Virus record (IMG/VR): IMGVR_UViG_3300029988_000021
Span: 1 to 25,350 of that record
Source: a virus
Strand: one strand, 5' to 3'
Length of the DNA stretch: 25,350 nt
Below are positions 7,997 through 16,604 of the stretch, in pieces. Each line of letters opens with the position of its first letter. Position 1 is the stretch's first letter. Position numbers and translations under genes: made by a program. The notes below the pieces were generated by a model. It had not been told where the DNA came from. It saw only the letters and a program-made list of their open reading frames with translations, and did not search any database.

Positions 7997-8626
7997 TCAG
8001 ACGATGAGCGGGACGTACAGATCGGCCAGGTTCGATGACGCTGCCGCAACCAAGATACCGGCGACCTCGTTCGTGATGTTCGATCCGGGGGCAATGTACG
8101 CGTTGGCTCCAAAGGTGCTGGATGCACCGATGATTACTCCGCCAGCTGCGGTTCCGGTCGTGACATACGCTCCAGGCAAGTATCCGCCCACCTGAATCCA
8201 GACGAAGTTGCCATTGACCAGAGCGGCCTGCTGCGCCGCAGTCTGCCCGCTCGCCAGTGGGGTCGTGGTCGTGTTGAACAGCAGCCAGCCGGCAATCAGG
8301 TTGATGCTCAGGGCTTCGGACGCCAGTCCGGTGACGGTCGTGAAGGTGTTGTCCTTCCAGTACACAAGCTGCGGCCCGGTCAGGAAGTTCTGGCTGACGG
8401 TCGGGTTATAGCGAACGTACTTGAAGTAGTTGTTCTGGCCGATCCCCTTGGTCGCGGCCCCAACTACTCCGAGACTCAGCGGAGCCTGGTAGATGCTGCC
8501 AAGCGGCTGGTTCGCGCCGTTGTTCTCCAGTGCCGTGTTGTACGTGTCAACCGCCGTGTAAACGGTGGTTCCAGCGGTGAGCGGATTGGTTGCGCCAAAG
8601 TCCGGGTAGTCGATTCCGAAAGCCAT
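7997..8626 (-). CDS. Putative capsid decoration or head protein, 209 aa
   Basis: A GGAGAAGC site precedes the ATG. The protein is Gly/Ala/Thr-rich and beta-like. It has QGLxxGPQLVYWKDNTF-type sequence in the middle (LTGPQLVYWKDNTFTTVTGL), then NGNFVWIQVGGYLPGAYVTT and a hydrophobic VAGILVAAASSNLADLYVPL end. Position directly after the major capsid gene and the size both fit a decoration or cement protein on the capsid surface. The function is inferred from position only. Confidence 0.8.
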   Translation of the reverse strand: MAFGIDYPDFGATNPLTAGTTVYTAVDTYNTALENNGANQPLGSIYQAPLSLGVVGAATKGIGQNNYFKYVRYNPTVSQNFLTGPQLVYWKDNTFTTVTGLASEALSINLIAGWLLFNTTTTPLASGQTAAQQAALVNGNFVWIQVGGYLPGAYVTTGTAAGGVIIGASSTFGANAYIAPGSNITNEVAGILVAAASSNLADLYVPLIV

Positions 8627-8679
8627 GATGCTTCTCCTGTGGTACGAAAATCAAAACCTTGCCAAGCAGCCGACTACGA

Positions 8680-9648
8680 TCAGCCAGTTATTCCGGCCAA
8701 CACAAAGCCCAAGCGAGGTGCGCTCACAACGATGTTGCCGCCGAAGATGCACTGCGAAGCCGCGTCGAGCGAGTTCGGCAGTTCCTTGAACCCGGTCCAG
8801 CCGAAGCCGAAGAGTTCGTGGTCGGAGACCCATGCGTTGAGGAAGCCCGTATTCATGCCGAACAGGTATCCTGCCGGGCAATACTGGTCAACCACGAGAC
8901 GCCGGTTGTTGTACCGGATGGCCTCGTAGCCGTAGCTAACCAGATCCGGGGTGGCATCGGCGACGCGCTGCATCGGGGTCAGTTTGTTGAAAATCTGATT
9001 GTAGATGCTCTGCGTGGTCGCAAGCAGATTCGGCTGGTGATTGCCGAAGGTGGCCTGTCCATACGCCTTCTGGAGCCCGGTCAGCGACAGCGGGCCGGCT
9101 ACGTTCTGGTAGTAGCCGTTGATGCCGGTGTTCGCGCCGGAACCGATGGCCGCGCGCGCGATGTTGCCGTACGACGGGTAGTTGGTTCCGTCGTCGTACC
9201 CGGCGAGGATTCCGTCGAGCGCGATCTGCGAAGACACTACGCCCTGACCGTCGGCGAAGAAGTCGGTAGCCAAAGCCTGCACGAGCGCCTGCGAACCGTT
9301 AACCATCTTCTCTTCGACGTAGGACATCTTGGCGTCGGCACCGCGGTTCAGCGCGAGGTCGGTGGCGCGAATGGTGACGTTGGCGTAGTAGAACTTCACG
9401 TTGAACATCATAGCCGTGTCCGTCTGGACGTAGCTGATGTCGAATGTGCCGCCCGGCGCAAAGGCGCCGGCCTTCAGCGGCGCGTACTGGATCGGCTGCT
9501 GGATCTGGAGACCGCCAGGGAACGACTTCTGGCCCTCACTCTTGAAGATCAGAGTGAATACCGGGGAGACTTTGTAGTATTCGTCCACGATCTCCGGGAT
9601 GATGTGATTCGTGGTGATCGCGCTGATGTCGTTGTATGTAAGAGCCAC
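8680..9648 (-). CDS. Major capsid protein
   Basis: 322 aa from a GTG start with GAGG eight bases upstream; no better ATG lies ahead. The sequence starts with ALTYNDISAITTNHIIPEIV and includes SPVFTLIFKSEGQKSFPGG, YAPLKAGAFAPGG and NVTIRATDLALNRGADAKMS. That is the usual order for an HK97-fold capsid protein with an N-arm, E-loop and A/P domains. The middle holds a LATTQSIYNQIFNKLTPM helix and the end an APRLGFVLAGITG strand. Its position after a scaffold-like gene and before decoration genes supports this. Length is normal for a HK97-fold capsid without a fused scaffold. The fold is inferred from pattern, not tested. Confidence 0.85.
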   Translation of the reverse strand: MALTYNDISAITTNHIIPEIVDEYYKVSPVFTLIFKSEGQKSFPGGLQIQQPIQYAPLKAGAFAPGGTFDISYVQTDTAMMFNVKFYYANVTIRATDLALNRGADAKMSYVEEKMVNGSQALVQALATDFFADGQGVVSSQIALDGILAGYDDGTNYPSYGNIARAAIGSGANTGINGYYQNVAGPLSLTGLQKAYGQATFGNHQPNLLATTQSIYNQIFNKLTPMQRVADATPDLVSYGYEAIRYNNRRLVVDQYCPAGYLFGMNTGFLNAWVSDHELFGFGWTGFKELPNSLDAASQCIFGGNIVVSAPRLGFVLAGITG

Positions 9649-9672
9649 TGGAATTGCCTCCGTTAAAAATCG

Positions 9673-10395
9673 TTATGCTACGTGCTCTCCGCGCGATTCG
9701 AGACGTTCCTCAAGAGCGCGCGCAGCCTTGTCCAAATGTGTTCCTGAATCGGTTGACCCGTTCGGCCTCTTGTGCAGCATGGTCAGCATCGGGCTTGCCG
9801 CTGTCGGCGTAACTCCTGGGACAGCACCGGATGCGCGATCCTTGAGCTTCTCGCGGACGCCGGACTCAATTCCTGCGGCAACCTGCTTGTCGATCCGCGC
9901 CTGCCGCGTCATGTCTTCGTAGGCGTCGGTGACGGTACGGAAGGGGCGACCGATAGCAGTGGCGGAGTCAATGTGCGCCTGGAGCTTCGCGTCATCCATG
10001 TCCTCGCCGAAGTCTGCGCGGTTACGCGCATCGAGACGGGTAAGGTCTCGGACGATCCTGATGGAGTCGGCGACTGCTCCGCTGCGGAGTTCCGCGCCAC
10101 GGGCTTCGACAATTTTGTTGACGCCTTCCTTGATCTTCTCGTCGATGTTTCCAAGTCCGTCAAGCCGCGCCATGATCTGCGCCAAGGTCTCATCTCCGGC
10201 TCCAGTGGCCGAACGAACAGTGGGAGGCGCCTCGCGCACACGCGGCGCAGTGGGAGGGGTCTCGGTGTCGCCGTCGTAGAAGCTCATAATCTCGCTGGCG
10301 CGGCTAAGGCGCGTCACAGCATCGGGGGTGGCGCGCAGCTTGTCGGCTGCTTCTTTGCCCAGGAACCCTTCGAGATCGGTCAATAGGTCTGCCAT
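9673..10395 (-). CDS. Probable capsid scaffolding protein, 240 aa
   Basis: A GAGGAGAG site lies upstream of the ATG. The protein is highly charged and largely helical, with a DLLTDLEGFLGKEAADKLRA N-terminus, a Pro/Thr/Arg-rich linker at about residues 45-70, and long helices such as LAQIMARLDGLGNIDEKIKE. A basic C-terminus (ALEERLESRGEHVA) is typical of scaffolds that bind the inner capsid. It lies directly upstream of the major capsid gene, the usual scaffold place. No protease motif is seen. The role is from position and composition. Confidence 0.8.
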   Translation of the reverse strand: MADLLTDLEGFLGKEAADKLRATPDAVTRLSRASEIMSFYDGDTETPPTAPRVREAPPTVRSATGAGDETLAQIMARLDGLGNIDEKIKEGVNKIVEARGAELRSGAVADSIRIVRDLTRLDARNRADFGEDMDDAKLQAHIDSATAIGRPFRTVTDAYEDMTRQARIDKQVAAGIESGVREKLKDRASGAVPGVTPTAASPMLTMLHKRPNGSTDSGTHLDKAARALEERLESRGEHVA

Positions 10396-10416
10396 AATTC
10401 ACTCTCCTCGTCTTGG

Positions 10417-10773
10417 TTAATCTGCGGTGTTTGATCCCGTCGTCGCCACGTCAGGGGGTGGTGTCGCGGTGTTCGATGATGCGTCAGCAGGGGGTGGTAC
10501 AGGTGGAGGTGTTGCGTCTTTGTCGTCGTCCAGCGTCGAAGGATCGCCCTTCAGAACGTTGGCGACTGCATCCTTCATAGCCTTCTTCGCCACGGTGAGT
10601 TTCTCGGCCAGGGCTGGATTCATGGCTTCCATCTTCTTCAGGGCTTTGAAAATCCCATGGAAGCCTTTCATCAACTCCTCAACGTCCGCGTCTTTCTTGG
10701 GCGGAGGCATGGGGCCGGGCATAGACGCCATGTTCGAGTACGGATTCGGAGGGGCTGCGGCTGGCTCTGGCAT
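10417..10773 (-). CDS. Pro-rich small head-module protein, 118 aa
   Basis: The start overlaps the previous stop by one base (TAATG), implying coupling. The ends are Pro/Ala/Asp-rich and disordered (MPEPAAAPPNPYSNMASMPG; TPPPVPPPADASSNTATPPP). The middle is a Lys-rich amphipathic helix (MKGFHGIFKALKKMEAMN, then AEKLTVAKKAMKDAVANVL). The family is not known to me. Between portal and scaffold, it may be an assembly chaperone or minor head protein. Confidence 0.78.
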   Translation of the reverse strand: MPEPAAAPPNPYSNMASMPGPMPPPKKDADVEELMKGFHGIFKALKKMEAMNPALAEKLTVAKKAMKDAVANVLKGDPSTLDDDKDATPPPVPPPADASSNTATPPPDVATTGSNTAD

Positions 10774-10958
10774 TATGCCTTCTGGTTGCCGGGGTAGCCG
10801 GTCTTGGTGTTTACGCTCGTGGGCTTGCCGCCGAGCTTGCCGTCGTGAACGGTGTCGCCGAAGATTTCAATGCCACCCTTCGACAATGCGACCTGCGGAA
10901 TGCGATGGCCGAAGGACTCTTCGGTGTAGCTCTGGCCAGGCTTGGATTTCGTTGCCAT
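10773..10958 (-). CDS. Small hypothetical protein, 61 aa
   Basis: The ATG is preceded by GAGAGAGG, with a longer than usual gap. It begins MATKSKPGQSYTEESFGHRI and contains QVALSKGGIEIFGDTVHDGK. It is basic, with no cysteine and no membrane segment. Its TAA overlaps the next start by one base. The role is unknown; it sits in the head gene cluster. Confidence 0.75.
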   Translation of the reverse strand: MATKSKPGQSYTEESFGHRIPQVALSKGGIEIFGDTVHDGKLGGKPTSVNTKTGYPGNQKA

Positions 10959-11031
10959 GAGAATTTGCCTCTCTCGTGTTGTGGGAGCCGGATTACTCCG
11001 GCCCCCGGATTGGTTGAGGAGCAGCGCGAAC

Positions 11032-11100
11032 TTAGCCGCGCTTGCTGTGACGCTTCGCCTTACGTTCCTTCTTGCTGCGCTTTACGATCTTGCGTGCCAT
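11032..11100 (-). CDS. 22-aa very basic peptide
   Basis: A short frame with an excellent AAAGGAG site six bases before the ATG. It encodes MARKIVKRSKKERKAKR and then HSKRG, more than half Lys or Arg, with no acidic residue except one Glu. It is the first gene after the 200-bp gap below the portal gene. A nucleic-acid-binding or packaging-related peptide is possible, but there is no domain to go on. The ribosome site and codon pattern make it more convincing than its length suggests. Confidence 0.65.
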   Translation of the reverse strand: MARKIVKRSKKERKAKRHSKRG

Positions 11101-11308
11101 TGTTTCTCCTTTGGGTTTCCCCATCGAATCACGGTTTGATTTGAGTCAGCCTGCACTGACTTTCAGGCGGATTGTTTCTGCCTCGCCTCTTACGTTGCTA
11201 CAACGGAAAACAAAACGCAATGCCTCACACACGCTGAGAAGCGATTATTTTGAAATTATTTTTTAGGCTTGAAAACGCTGGATTGGCGCACACTGCAAGC
11301 ATCAACGG
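11101..11308 (-). promoter_or_regulatory. AT-rich intergenic control region upstream of head genes
   Basis: 208 bases without a gene between the portal stop and the 22-aa gene. It contains an unusually AT-rich tract (about 11245-11275) in an otherwise GC-rich region and an inverted repeat AGTCAG-CCTGCA-CTGACT at 11144-11161 near the ribosome site. No clean -35/-10 pair is seen. A second late promoter or processing site for the head genes is plausible but not shown. Confidence 0.35.
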
Positions 11309-13120
11309 CTATTTCTTACCGCCATGATGTCCGCCGCCCGCCGCGCCGATGAGTCCTTGAACGCCCGCTGCCTGCATGGCTTCCGCAAGCAATTCCTGCT
11401 CGTTCTGCTTGATGTCGAAATTCGGATCGAGCTTCAACAACAGTCGCGTCCGGCTGATGTCCTTATTTTTTCTAAGTCCGAAAGCGATCGTCAAATCCTC
11501 GCTTCGCTCTGCGGCCATGTTGAGTTTGCGAATACTGAAGCTCATCGAACGCACGAACTCTTCCGGCTCCATTCCCGCCGGTTTCATCTCGCCATACGAC
11601 TTTGTGAAATCCGAATCCAGAATCCCTGTTCCGCCGAATAGTTGCGCTCTGCGCTTTACCGGCGAGAACTGCATAATGTTCGCTGCGGTCATCGCGCCAA
11701 CTTCCGTGAGATAGCTCTTGAGATTCTTCCCCATCAAGCGAATGTTGACGGACTTGCTGTTGAGAATCATGTCGAGCGAATCGCCGCTCGGGACCTGCTT
11801 CTTCTGCAATGACTGGTTCATCGCCGCAGAGCCGGAGGACATGTCCTGCTCTTTTTCGAGTCCCTGTTTGACGGCGAGAACGTACGAAGCAAGCTCAGGC
11901 GGCTTGCGAAACTCAGGAATCTTCGGCGTGTTGTTGTTGTACCGCAGCTTTCCACCGGGCGCGCCGGGGTCCATCGAATCCCACGACTGGTCAGAGAACG
12001 CGGCCTTCGGTGCAATAAGCGTCGGCTCGATCGCGGCATTGACGGTATCCATCACGCCGCCGTTGATGCGGTTCAGGATGTTCTGAATTGCTGCCATCGG
12101 TTCAAGTGCCGACAATCCTTTGGAACTCCACGGCATCCGGTATGGTCGATACTTCGCAAACGGATGATTTCCGTGCCAGTAGGGATTGCAACTGTCCGCA
12201 AGAATCTTTCTTCCCGCCGATACGACGAGACGGCCACGCGGATAGATCGGCATTCCAGGCTCGACGATGTAGCTCCAGTTCGCATTCTCCGGCCCGACGC
12301 GGAAACTCGTGCTCGACTCGTTCTGTGAATCGTCCTTGAACCAGAACTCCTTCATCAACGCGATGGGGTACTTCGTGCCGATCATGCCGTCTTTCTTCTG
12401 GCCGAGCATGTTCTGGAGGGACTTCGGGAGCTTAGACCACTGCGATGCCGACATTTTCGCCGGACGCATCATCTGTGCCGGCTGGTTCTGCATATTAGAA
12501 TCGGGCTTGATGAAATCCGCAATACTACCATACCTCCGCTTGAGGTACTGAAGGGTTACAGGGACGCGGTAGATGACGCACTCCGCCTCTTTGAGCTTGT
12601 TGTCGGTGCCTACTTCCATCAGGTTGACCGGTGAGATTGGAATGTACTCGTTGTCGCCGTAGCCGTTGGCGAGCGCGGGGTTCCACTGGACTTTCCCGTA
12701 GCCGGTGTGCAACAGCCCGTAGATTACGGTCTGGCTGAGGTCTCCCTCGAAGTCGGTGTTCTCTGCCCAAAGGCTGATGTACTGGTTCAGTAGGCTTTCG
12801 AGTTCCGAGAATCCTTCGGGGTGGTCGTGGAACGTGACTTTGAAGTCCGGCAGGATGTCGGTCAACTGCCCCACCATCTCGATGAACTGGCGAACGAAGC
12901 GGTTCTCGACCGGGCGAGAGCGACCAAACCGAGCCTGCGGACTCCACTGGCGCCCCTCTATGTAGTCGATCAGTTTGCCGGTAAGTTTGAGTTCCTTCGA
13001 GTCCGAAAGCTCGCGCTCCGCCTCGTCGTAGACTGATTCAGTCCATTCCAGCACCTCATGTTCGAGGCGTTGTTCCGGCGTTTCGTTGAGTAGTTCCGCA
13101 GCGGCCATAGTCGATTTCAT
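11309..13120 (-). CDS. Portal protein, 603 aa
   Basis: It follows the terminase genes and precedes scaffold and capsid, the standard portal place. The N-terminal third has LIDYIEGRQWSPQARFGRSR, PVENRFVRQFIEMVGQLTDI and TVIYGLLHTGYGKVQWNP, patterns typical of large podovirus and P22-like portal proteins. The wing and stem regions are hydrophobic and helical (SYVLAVKQGLEKEQDMSSGS; GDSLDMILNSKSVNIRLM). The C-terminus ends with AMQAAGVQGLIGAAGGGHHG. Two Met starts four codons apart are possible; the first is close to a GGTAGG. It forms the dodecameric ring for DNA packaging and tail attachment at one capsid vertex. Confidence 0.85.
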   Translation of the reverse strand: MKSTMAAAELLNETPEQRLEHEVLEWTESVYDEAERELSDSKELKLTGKLIDYIEGRQWSPQARFGRSRPVENRFVRQFIEMVGQLTDILPDFKVTFHDHPEGFSELESLLNQYISLWAENTDFEGDLSQTVIYGLLHTGYGKVQWNPALANGYGDNEYIPISPVNLMEVGTDNKLKEAECVIYRVPVTLQYLKRRYGSIADFIKPDSNMQNQPAQMMRPAKMSASQWSKLPKSLQNMLGQKKDGMIGTKYPIALMKEFWFKDDSQNESSTSFRVGPENANWSYIVEPGMPIYPRGRLVVSAGRKILADSCNPYWHGNHPFAKYRPYRMPWSSKGLSALEPMAAIQNILNRINGGVMDTVNAAIEPTLIAPKAAFSDQSWDSMDPGAPGGKLRYNNNTPKIPEFRKPPELASYVLAVKQGLEKEQDMSSGSAAMNQSLQKKQVPSGDSLDMILNSKSVNIRLMGKNLKSYLTEVGAMTAANIMQFSPVKRRAQLFGGTGILDSDFTKSYGEMKPAGMEPEEFVRSMSFSIRKLNMAAERSEDLTIAFGLRKNKDISRTRLLLKLDPNFDIKQNEQELLAEAMQAAGVQGLIGAAGGGHHGGKK

Positions 13121-13167
13121 CCTACCGCGAAATGGCTGCGGAGTGGGGAGTTAGCGCGAGAGAATTT

Positions 13168-13236
13168 CTAGTGAAGGCAGAAATACAACGCAAATCCAAA
13201 CACGATGGCGATAAAGGGGAGCATTATGTTTTTCAT
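13168..13236 (-). CDS. 22-aa single-span membrane peptide
   Basis: A short frame whose ATG overlaps the upstream stop as ATGA, the same coupling used by many neighbours. It encodes MKNIMLPFIAIVFGFALYF and then CLH: one basic residue, then a hydrophobic span of about 15 residues and a Cys/His end. It looks like a tiny membrane peptide and could be a lysis-related or envelope-acting peptide. The function is unknown. Evidence is the coupling, the hydrophobic block and the lack of any other gene in this gap. Confidence 0.55.
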   Translation of the reverse strand: MKNIMLPFIAIVFGFALYFCLH

Positions 13237-13739
13237 ACCGGAGCCTGAACGCCTGCCCCTTGGAAGAGGGACTGCATGAGAGAAATCTTCTCTTCCGCCG
13301 TCTGCAACTGCGCTTCGAGGGTCTTCGCAACTTCGAGCGCAGCGACCATCTCCGAGCCGTTCTTGACCCCGAGTTTCCGCAGATGCGCCGCCTGTCCGCC
13401 GTCGATGATGACTGGCTCGCCGACCAGATAGAGCCGCAGAATCGACTCGACCGTGGCGTTGACCTGTGCCGGATACTTGGCCGCGAACTGAGTCCAGATG
13501 TCCTTGTTGACCCAGACCTCTACCTTCGTATCGTTCGGTCCGGGAGTCTCCTTCGGGATGAGTTTGATTAGTTCCGGCTCCATCGCCATGAGTTCCGCGT
13601 AGGCTTTGAAGACGTGTCCGTTTGCGCAGCGGAAGGCGTCCGGGTCGCGCACCAGTTCGACGACCTTAAGGGAAGCGTTGCTGGTGATGTTCGCCAAATT
13701 TCGGCAGGTTGGGCAGTACATCATTGCTCGGTCTGACAT
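13233..13739 (-). CDS. Zinc-knuckle and coiled-coil protein, 168 aa
   Basis: I start at the ATG with GAGGAG seven bases upstream; a longer frame would run into the terminase gene without support. Residues C9, C12, C38 and H42 (CPTC and FRCANGHVF) form a likely zinc knuckle. The middle has EVWVNKDIWTQFAAKYPAQ and TVESILRLYLVGEPVII, and the C-terminus (about 125-160) reads as a coiled coil (MVAALEVAKTLEAQLQTAEE). It lies between TerL and the 22-aa membrane peptide. It may be a packaging or assembly accessory protein; the family is not recognised. Confidence 0.8.
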   Translation of the reverse strand: MSDRAMMYCPTCRNLANITSNASLKVVELVRDPDAFRCANGHVFKAYAELMAMEPELIKLIPKETPGPNDTKVEVWVNKDIWTQFAAKYPAQVNATVESILRLYLVGEPVIIDGGQAAHLRKLGVKNGSEMVAALEVAKTLEAQLQTAEEKISLMQSLFQGAGVQAPV

Positions 13740-13755
13740 AGTGTTCTCCTCGTCT

Positions 13756-15936
13756 TTACCAATCTGAATCGTTGGAACTGTTGCCGCCAATCGCGGCTTG
13801 ATCGTAGGCCGCTTTGAAGCTCGAAACCAGTGCAGGCACGATCTCATCCGATGATAAACCATGCGCATGTCGCAGTTTGAACTCCGCGCTGTTTGGGTCG
13901 TCATACGTCGGAGAGTACATCGTGTTCGCCTTGCAAATCAGGATGGGCTGCACTGTCCACCCCGGCTTGCCTTCGATGACGCCCAGAGCAACCAGCCTGT
14001 CCTGATACTGCCCCCGCTGGCGCATGATGTTGTCGTAGACCCCATAGACGTTGATGTCGCCAACATGCTCGGATGAGGAGCGATCGTTTGCCGTCCCTTT
14101 GAGGTGAGTTGTCGTCTCCCTCATGCAGTAGAGCGCGATCATCAGGCCGAAAACCGAGTCATCGTGATTTCCCTGCCCCTCCATCCTTCCGCCGGTCGAT
14201 CCGAAGTCGATCATCTCGTCCAGAAGTTCGACGGAGCGCAGAATTACTCCGGGATCGCCCTTGCGGTTGTGGTGCAGCAGGGCTTCGTTCATCGTCGAGA
14301 TGATGGCGTCGCGGGTCTTGATGTTTGTGACGAAGTGGAAATACGGCTTGTAGGCGCCGCCGGGCCGGTCCTTCATCCGTTCGCGGTAGAGGTTCGGGTA
14401 ATCCAGTTCCACCAGTTTGTCGCCGGTCGAGATGCCTGGCCCTTGATACTCGGTCGCAACCTCCGCTCCGTTGTACCAGTAGCCGAGAGCGCAGTTGATA
14501 CGCGCGAACTCTTCTGGAGGGCAGTGGCCCCACCATTCGGCAACCTGCGTATCCGAAGCAGAGCCCTGTCCGCAACGGAAGACAGAGGCCACGCTATAGT
14601 CTCCTCCGTAAACTCCTAATGCTGAATCACTTCCGACGTAGTACGTCTCCCCGACTTCTGGCAACTCCCAGACATGAAGCCGTGCCGATGGCCTGTCGCT
14701 TTTTCGTTTCGTCAGAATCTCGTCGTCCATCACCTCGCGGATCATGTCTGTGTTCGGAGTTTTGTTATCGAATGCCAGCGAAATCTCACCCGCGAAGATC
14801 GGCTTGCAGATGTACTTCATCTCCTGTTCTTCGAGGGATTCACGGTCGAACGCGCAGATGCCGGATGCTTGGAACGCTTGCGCCGGGGTTAGCGGATACG
14901 ATTCAATGAATCCCGCTTTCGCTTGTCCCCTCTTCGCGGCGAGCATACCGATTCGATGGAAGTTCCAGAACTCTTTCGGGATGCTGAAGTGTTCTTCCTT
15001 CTCAACGCGGGAGTTGAACTTTTCTTCGTCGTCTCGCAGCGTGAAGGCGTCACGCAGTGCATCGTTCTTGGCCGGGTTCCGGCGATTGAACGGCAGGTAA
15101 TACTTCTTCGACCGATAGACAGGAATGAAGACCGCACGGTATCCCGTGTCTCCCTCGACCGAGCCGCGCCATTGATCGTAGAAGAATCCTTGCCGCCCGA
15201 ATCCAGTGGATTCGATGACAGCAAACGTATCGCGCGCATTCATCGACGGCTTGATGTCAGCCTCGAACATGCCATCGTCAGGCCATCTCGACGCCTCGCT
15301 CGCGTGAAGATTACGCAGTGATCGACCGATGGCAACTCCGCTCATCTTCATCGCGTTCGAGCACTTCAGAATCGAACCAAGTCCTGGGTTCACGGATCGT
15401 TCCGCGTCATCCTCGCGCTGAAATACAATCTCGTCACCCTTCGTCTTGTAGAGGAACTCTGGGCGAATCCACCACGGGAGCGCGTGGTAGGCGTTGATGC
15501 TCATGTTGTAAAGATGCTCAGACGTGTCGCCGTTCTGACCGACGATCATCGAGTAGGAGTTCGGAACGAAGATGGTTCGGTGAAAAATGGCTCCGGCGGT
15601 CCACGTCGAGATTCCCGACTGCCGCGGCTTCACGGCGATGATCTTGCACTGGCCGTTCTCCGCCAACTCTTCTTCGATGGCCTCGTACAGAATCTCCTGA
15701 TACTCGAACCACGGATAGAACGATTTCCAGTTTCCGTTTTCGTCTTGGATGCAGTGGTAATTTTCGAGGTAGTAGCGCAGGTATAAACACTGCTCAGTCT
15801 CGCCGTAGATAAACGACTTGTCGCTGTCGTCCAGCATCGAGTAGGCGACCTTCTGGTTCTTGTTAGCGCGGACGTACAGGTCATCGAGGTATTCGATGGC
15901 ATCGTTCAACGTCGGGTCTTTGCGAGCAATACTCAC
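13756..15936 (-). CDS. terL: Terminase large subunit (ATPase and nuclease)
   Basis: 726 aa with a GTG start that overlaps the TerS stop as GTGA. The N-terminal ATPase has a Walker A variant KPRQSGIST (103-111), a Walker B-like RNLHASEASRW (about 208-218) and a coupling motif ESTGFG (242-247). The C-terminal RNase H-like nuclease has VGSDSALGVYGGDYSV (D437 and D446), ATEYQG with E496, and GNHDDSVF (D592, D593), the usual catalytic acids. It packages DNA into the prohead through the portal and cuts concatemers. The length is somewhat above average for TerL, with the extra residues at the N-terminus and in the linker. Confidence 0.93.
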   Translation of the reverse strand: MSIARKDPTLNDAIEYLDDLYVRANKNQKVAYSMLDDSDKSFIYGETEQCLYLRYYLENYHCIQDENGNWKSFYPWFEYQEILYEAIEEELAENGQCKIIAVKPRQSGISTWTAGAIFHRTIFVPNSYSMIVGQNGDTSEHLYNMSINAYHALPWWIRPEFLYKTKGDEIVFQREDDAERSVNPGLGSILKCSNAMKMSGVAIGRSLRNLHASEASRWPDDGMFEADIKPSMNARDTFAVIESTGFGRQGFFYDQWRGSVEGDTGYRAVFIPVYRSKKYYLPFNRRNPAKNDALRDAFTLRDDEEKFNSRVEKEEHFSIPKEFWNFHRIGMLAAKRGQAKAGFIESYPLTPAQAFQASGICAFDRESLEEQEMKYICKPIFAGEISLAFDNKTPNTDMIREVMDDEILTKRKSDRPSARLHVWELPEVGETYYVGSDSALGVYGGDYSVASVFRCGQGSASDTQVAEWWGHCPPEEFARINCALGYWYNGAEVATEYQGPGISTGDKLVELDYPNLYRERMKDRPGGAYKPYFHFVTNIKTRDAIISTMNEALLHHNRKGDPGVILRSVELLDEMIDFGSTGGRMEGQGNHDDSVFGLMIALYCMRETTTHLKGTANDRSSSEHVGDINVYGVYDNIMRQRGQYQDRLVALGVIEGKPGWTVQPILICKANTMYSPTYDDPNSAEFKLRHAHGLSSDEIVPALVSSFKAAYDQAAIGGNSSNDSDW

Positions 15937-16601
15937 TCGTCACCCTCGTCGTCGCCCTCGTCGTCGTCATCCTCTTCGGGGATCTCAATGCCAATCTCCG
16001 CCAACTCTTCGGCGATCCCGCCTTGCTCTACGTCTTCAAAATCTGCGTCGGGTATGCCAGCGTCATTGGAAATTCCCTTGCTCTCGCGTATCTGGCGCAG
16101 CCGGGTCTCGTAATCGAATCCACGTCCGCTCACCGCCCCGTCTTGCTGGCCCCCGGCGGCATTGATTTGCTGATTGAATTGGATTCCGCCGCCCCTTGGC
16201 CGCGTCGTGTCCATGAGGGTCTTCATCATCTCGACACTCTTCAACCGGGTTGCGTGGTCGGCCACCTTGCGCATGATGACGTTCTTGCCGCGCCCAACAT
16301 TCTCGGTCGTCGTCGCCTTCATGCCGTCGATGAGGACTTTGGCTGCTTGCGGCAGGGCTTGGCCGATAATCAGGCGGTTTACTTCGAGATCAACTTCCGC
16401 GTTGTCGAACTGCGCGCGCCAGAGTTCGTGCCGCCCAATCGCGGCTTTCACTGCCAACTCTGTCATCTTGAATCGAACGGCAAGCTGGTCGTCTGTCCAG
16501 CCCTTCTTTTTCCCCAGCCAGAGTTCGCGCTCCCGCTTCGTCGTCTTCGTGATGAAGCCGGGGGGAGATTCCAAAAGTGCCAGTGCTGTGTTGGTCGCCA
16601 T
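15933..16601 (-). CDS. terS: Terminase small subunit, 222 aa
   Basis: Directly upstream of and coupled to TerL. An N-terminal helix-turn-helix lies at about residues 28-60 (KKKGWTDDQLAVRFKMTELA, then VKAAIGRHE), as expected for the DNA-recognition domain. The middle is helical (RLIIGQALPQAAKVLIDGMK), matching an oligomerisation region. The C-terminal 40 residues are strongly acidic (PEEDDDDEGDDEGDE), as in several TerS proteins. It recognises the packaging site and feeds DNA to TerL. The upstream Shine-Dalgarno is weak, but position and domain order agree. Confidence 0.85.
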   Translation of the reverse strand: MATNTALALLESPPGFITKTTKRERELWLGKKKGWTDDQLAVRFKMTELAVKAAIGRHELWRAQFDNAEVDLEVNRLIIGQALPQAAKVLIDGMKATTTENVGRGKNVIMRKVADHATRLKSVEMMKTLMDTTRPRGGGIQFNQQINAAGGQQDGAVSGRGFDYETRLRQIRESKGISNDAGIPDADFEDVEQGGIAEELAEIGIEIPEEDDDDEGDDEGDE

Positions 16602-16604
16602 TGC

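Noticed and set aside
8659-9666. 335-codon plus-strand frame opposite the major capsid gene
   Set aside because: It is the shadow of a strongly coding minus-strand gene, has Arg/Val-rich composition and no ribosome site.
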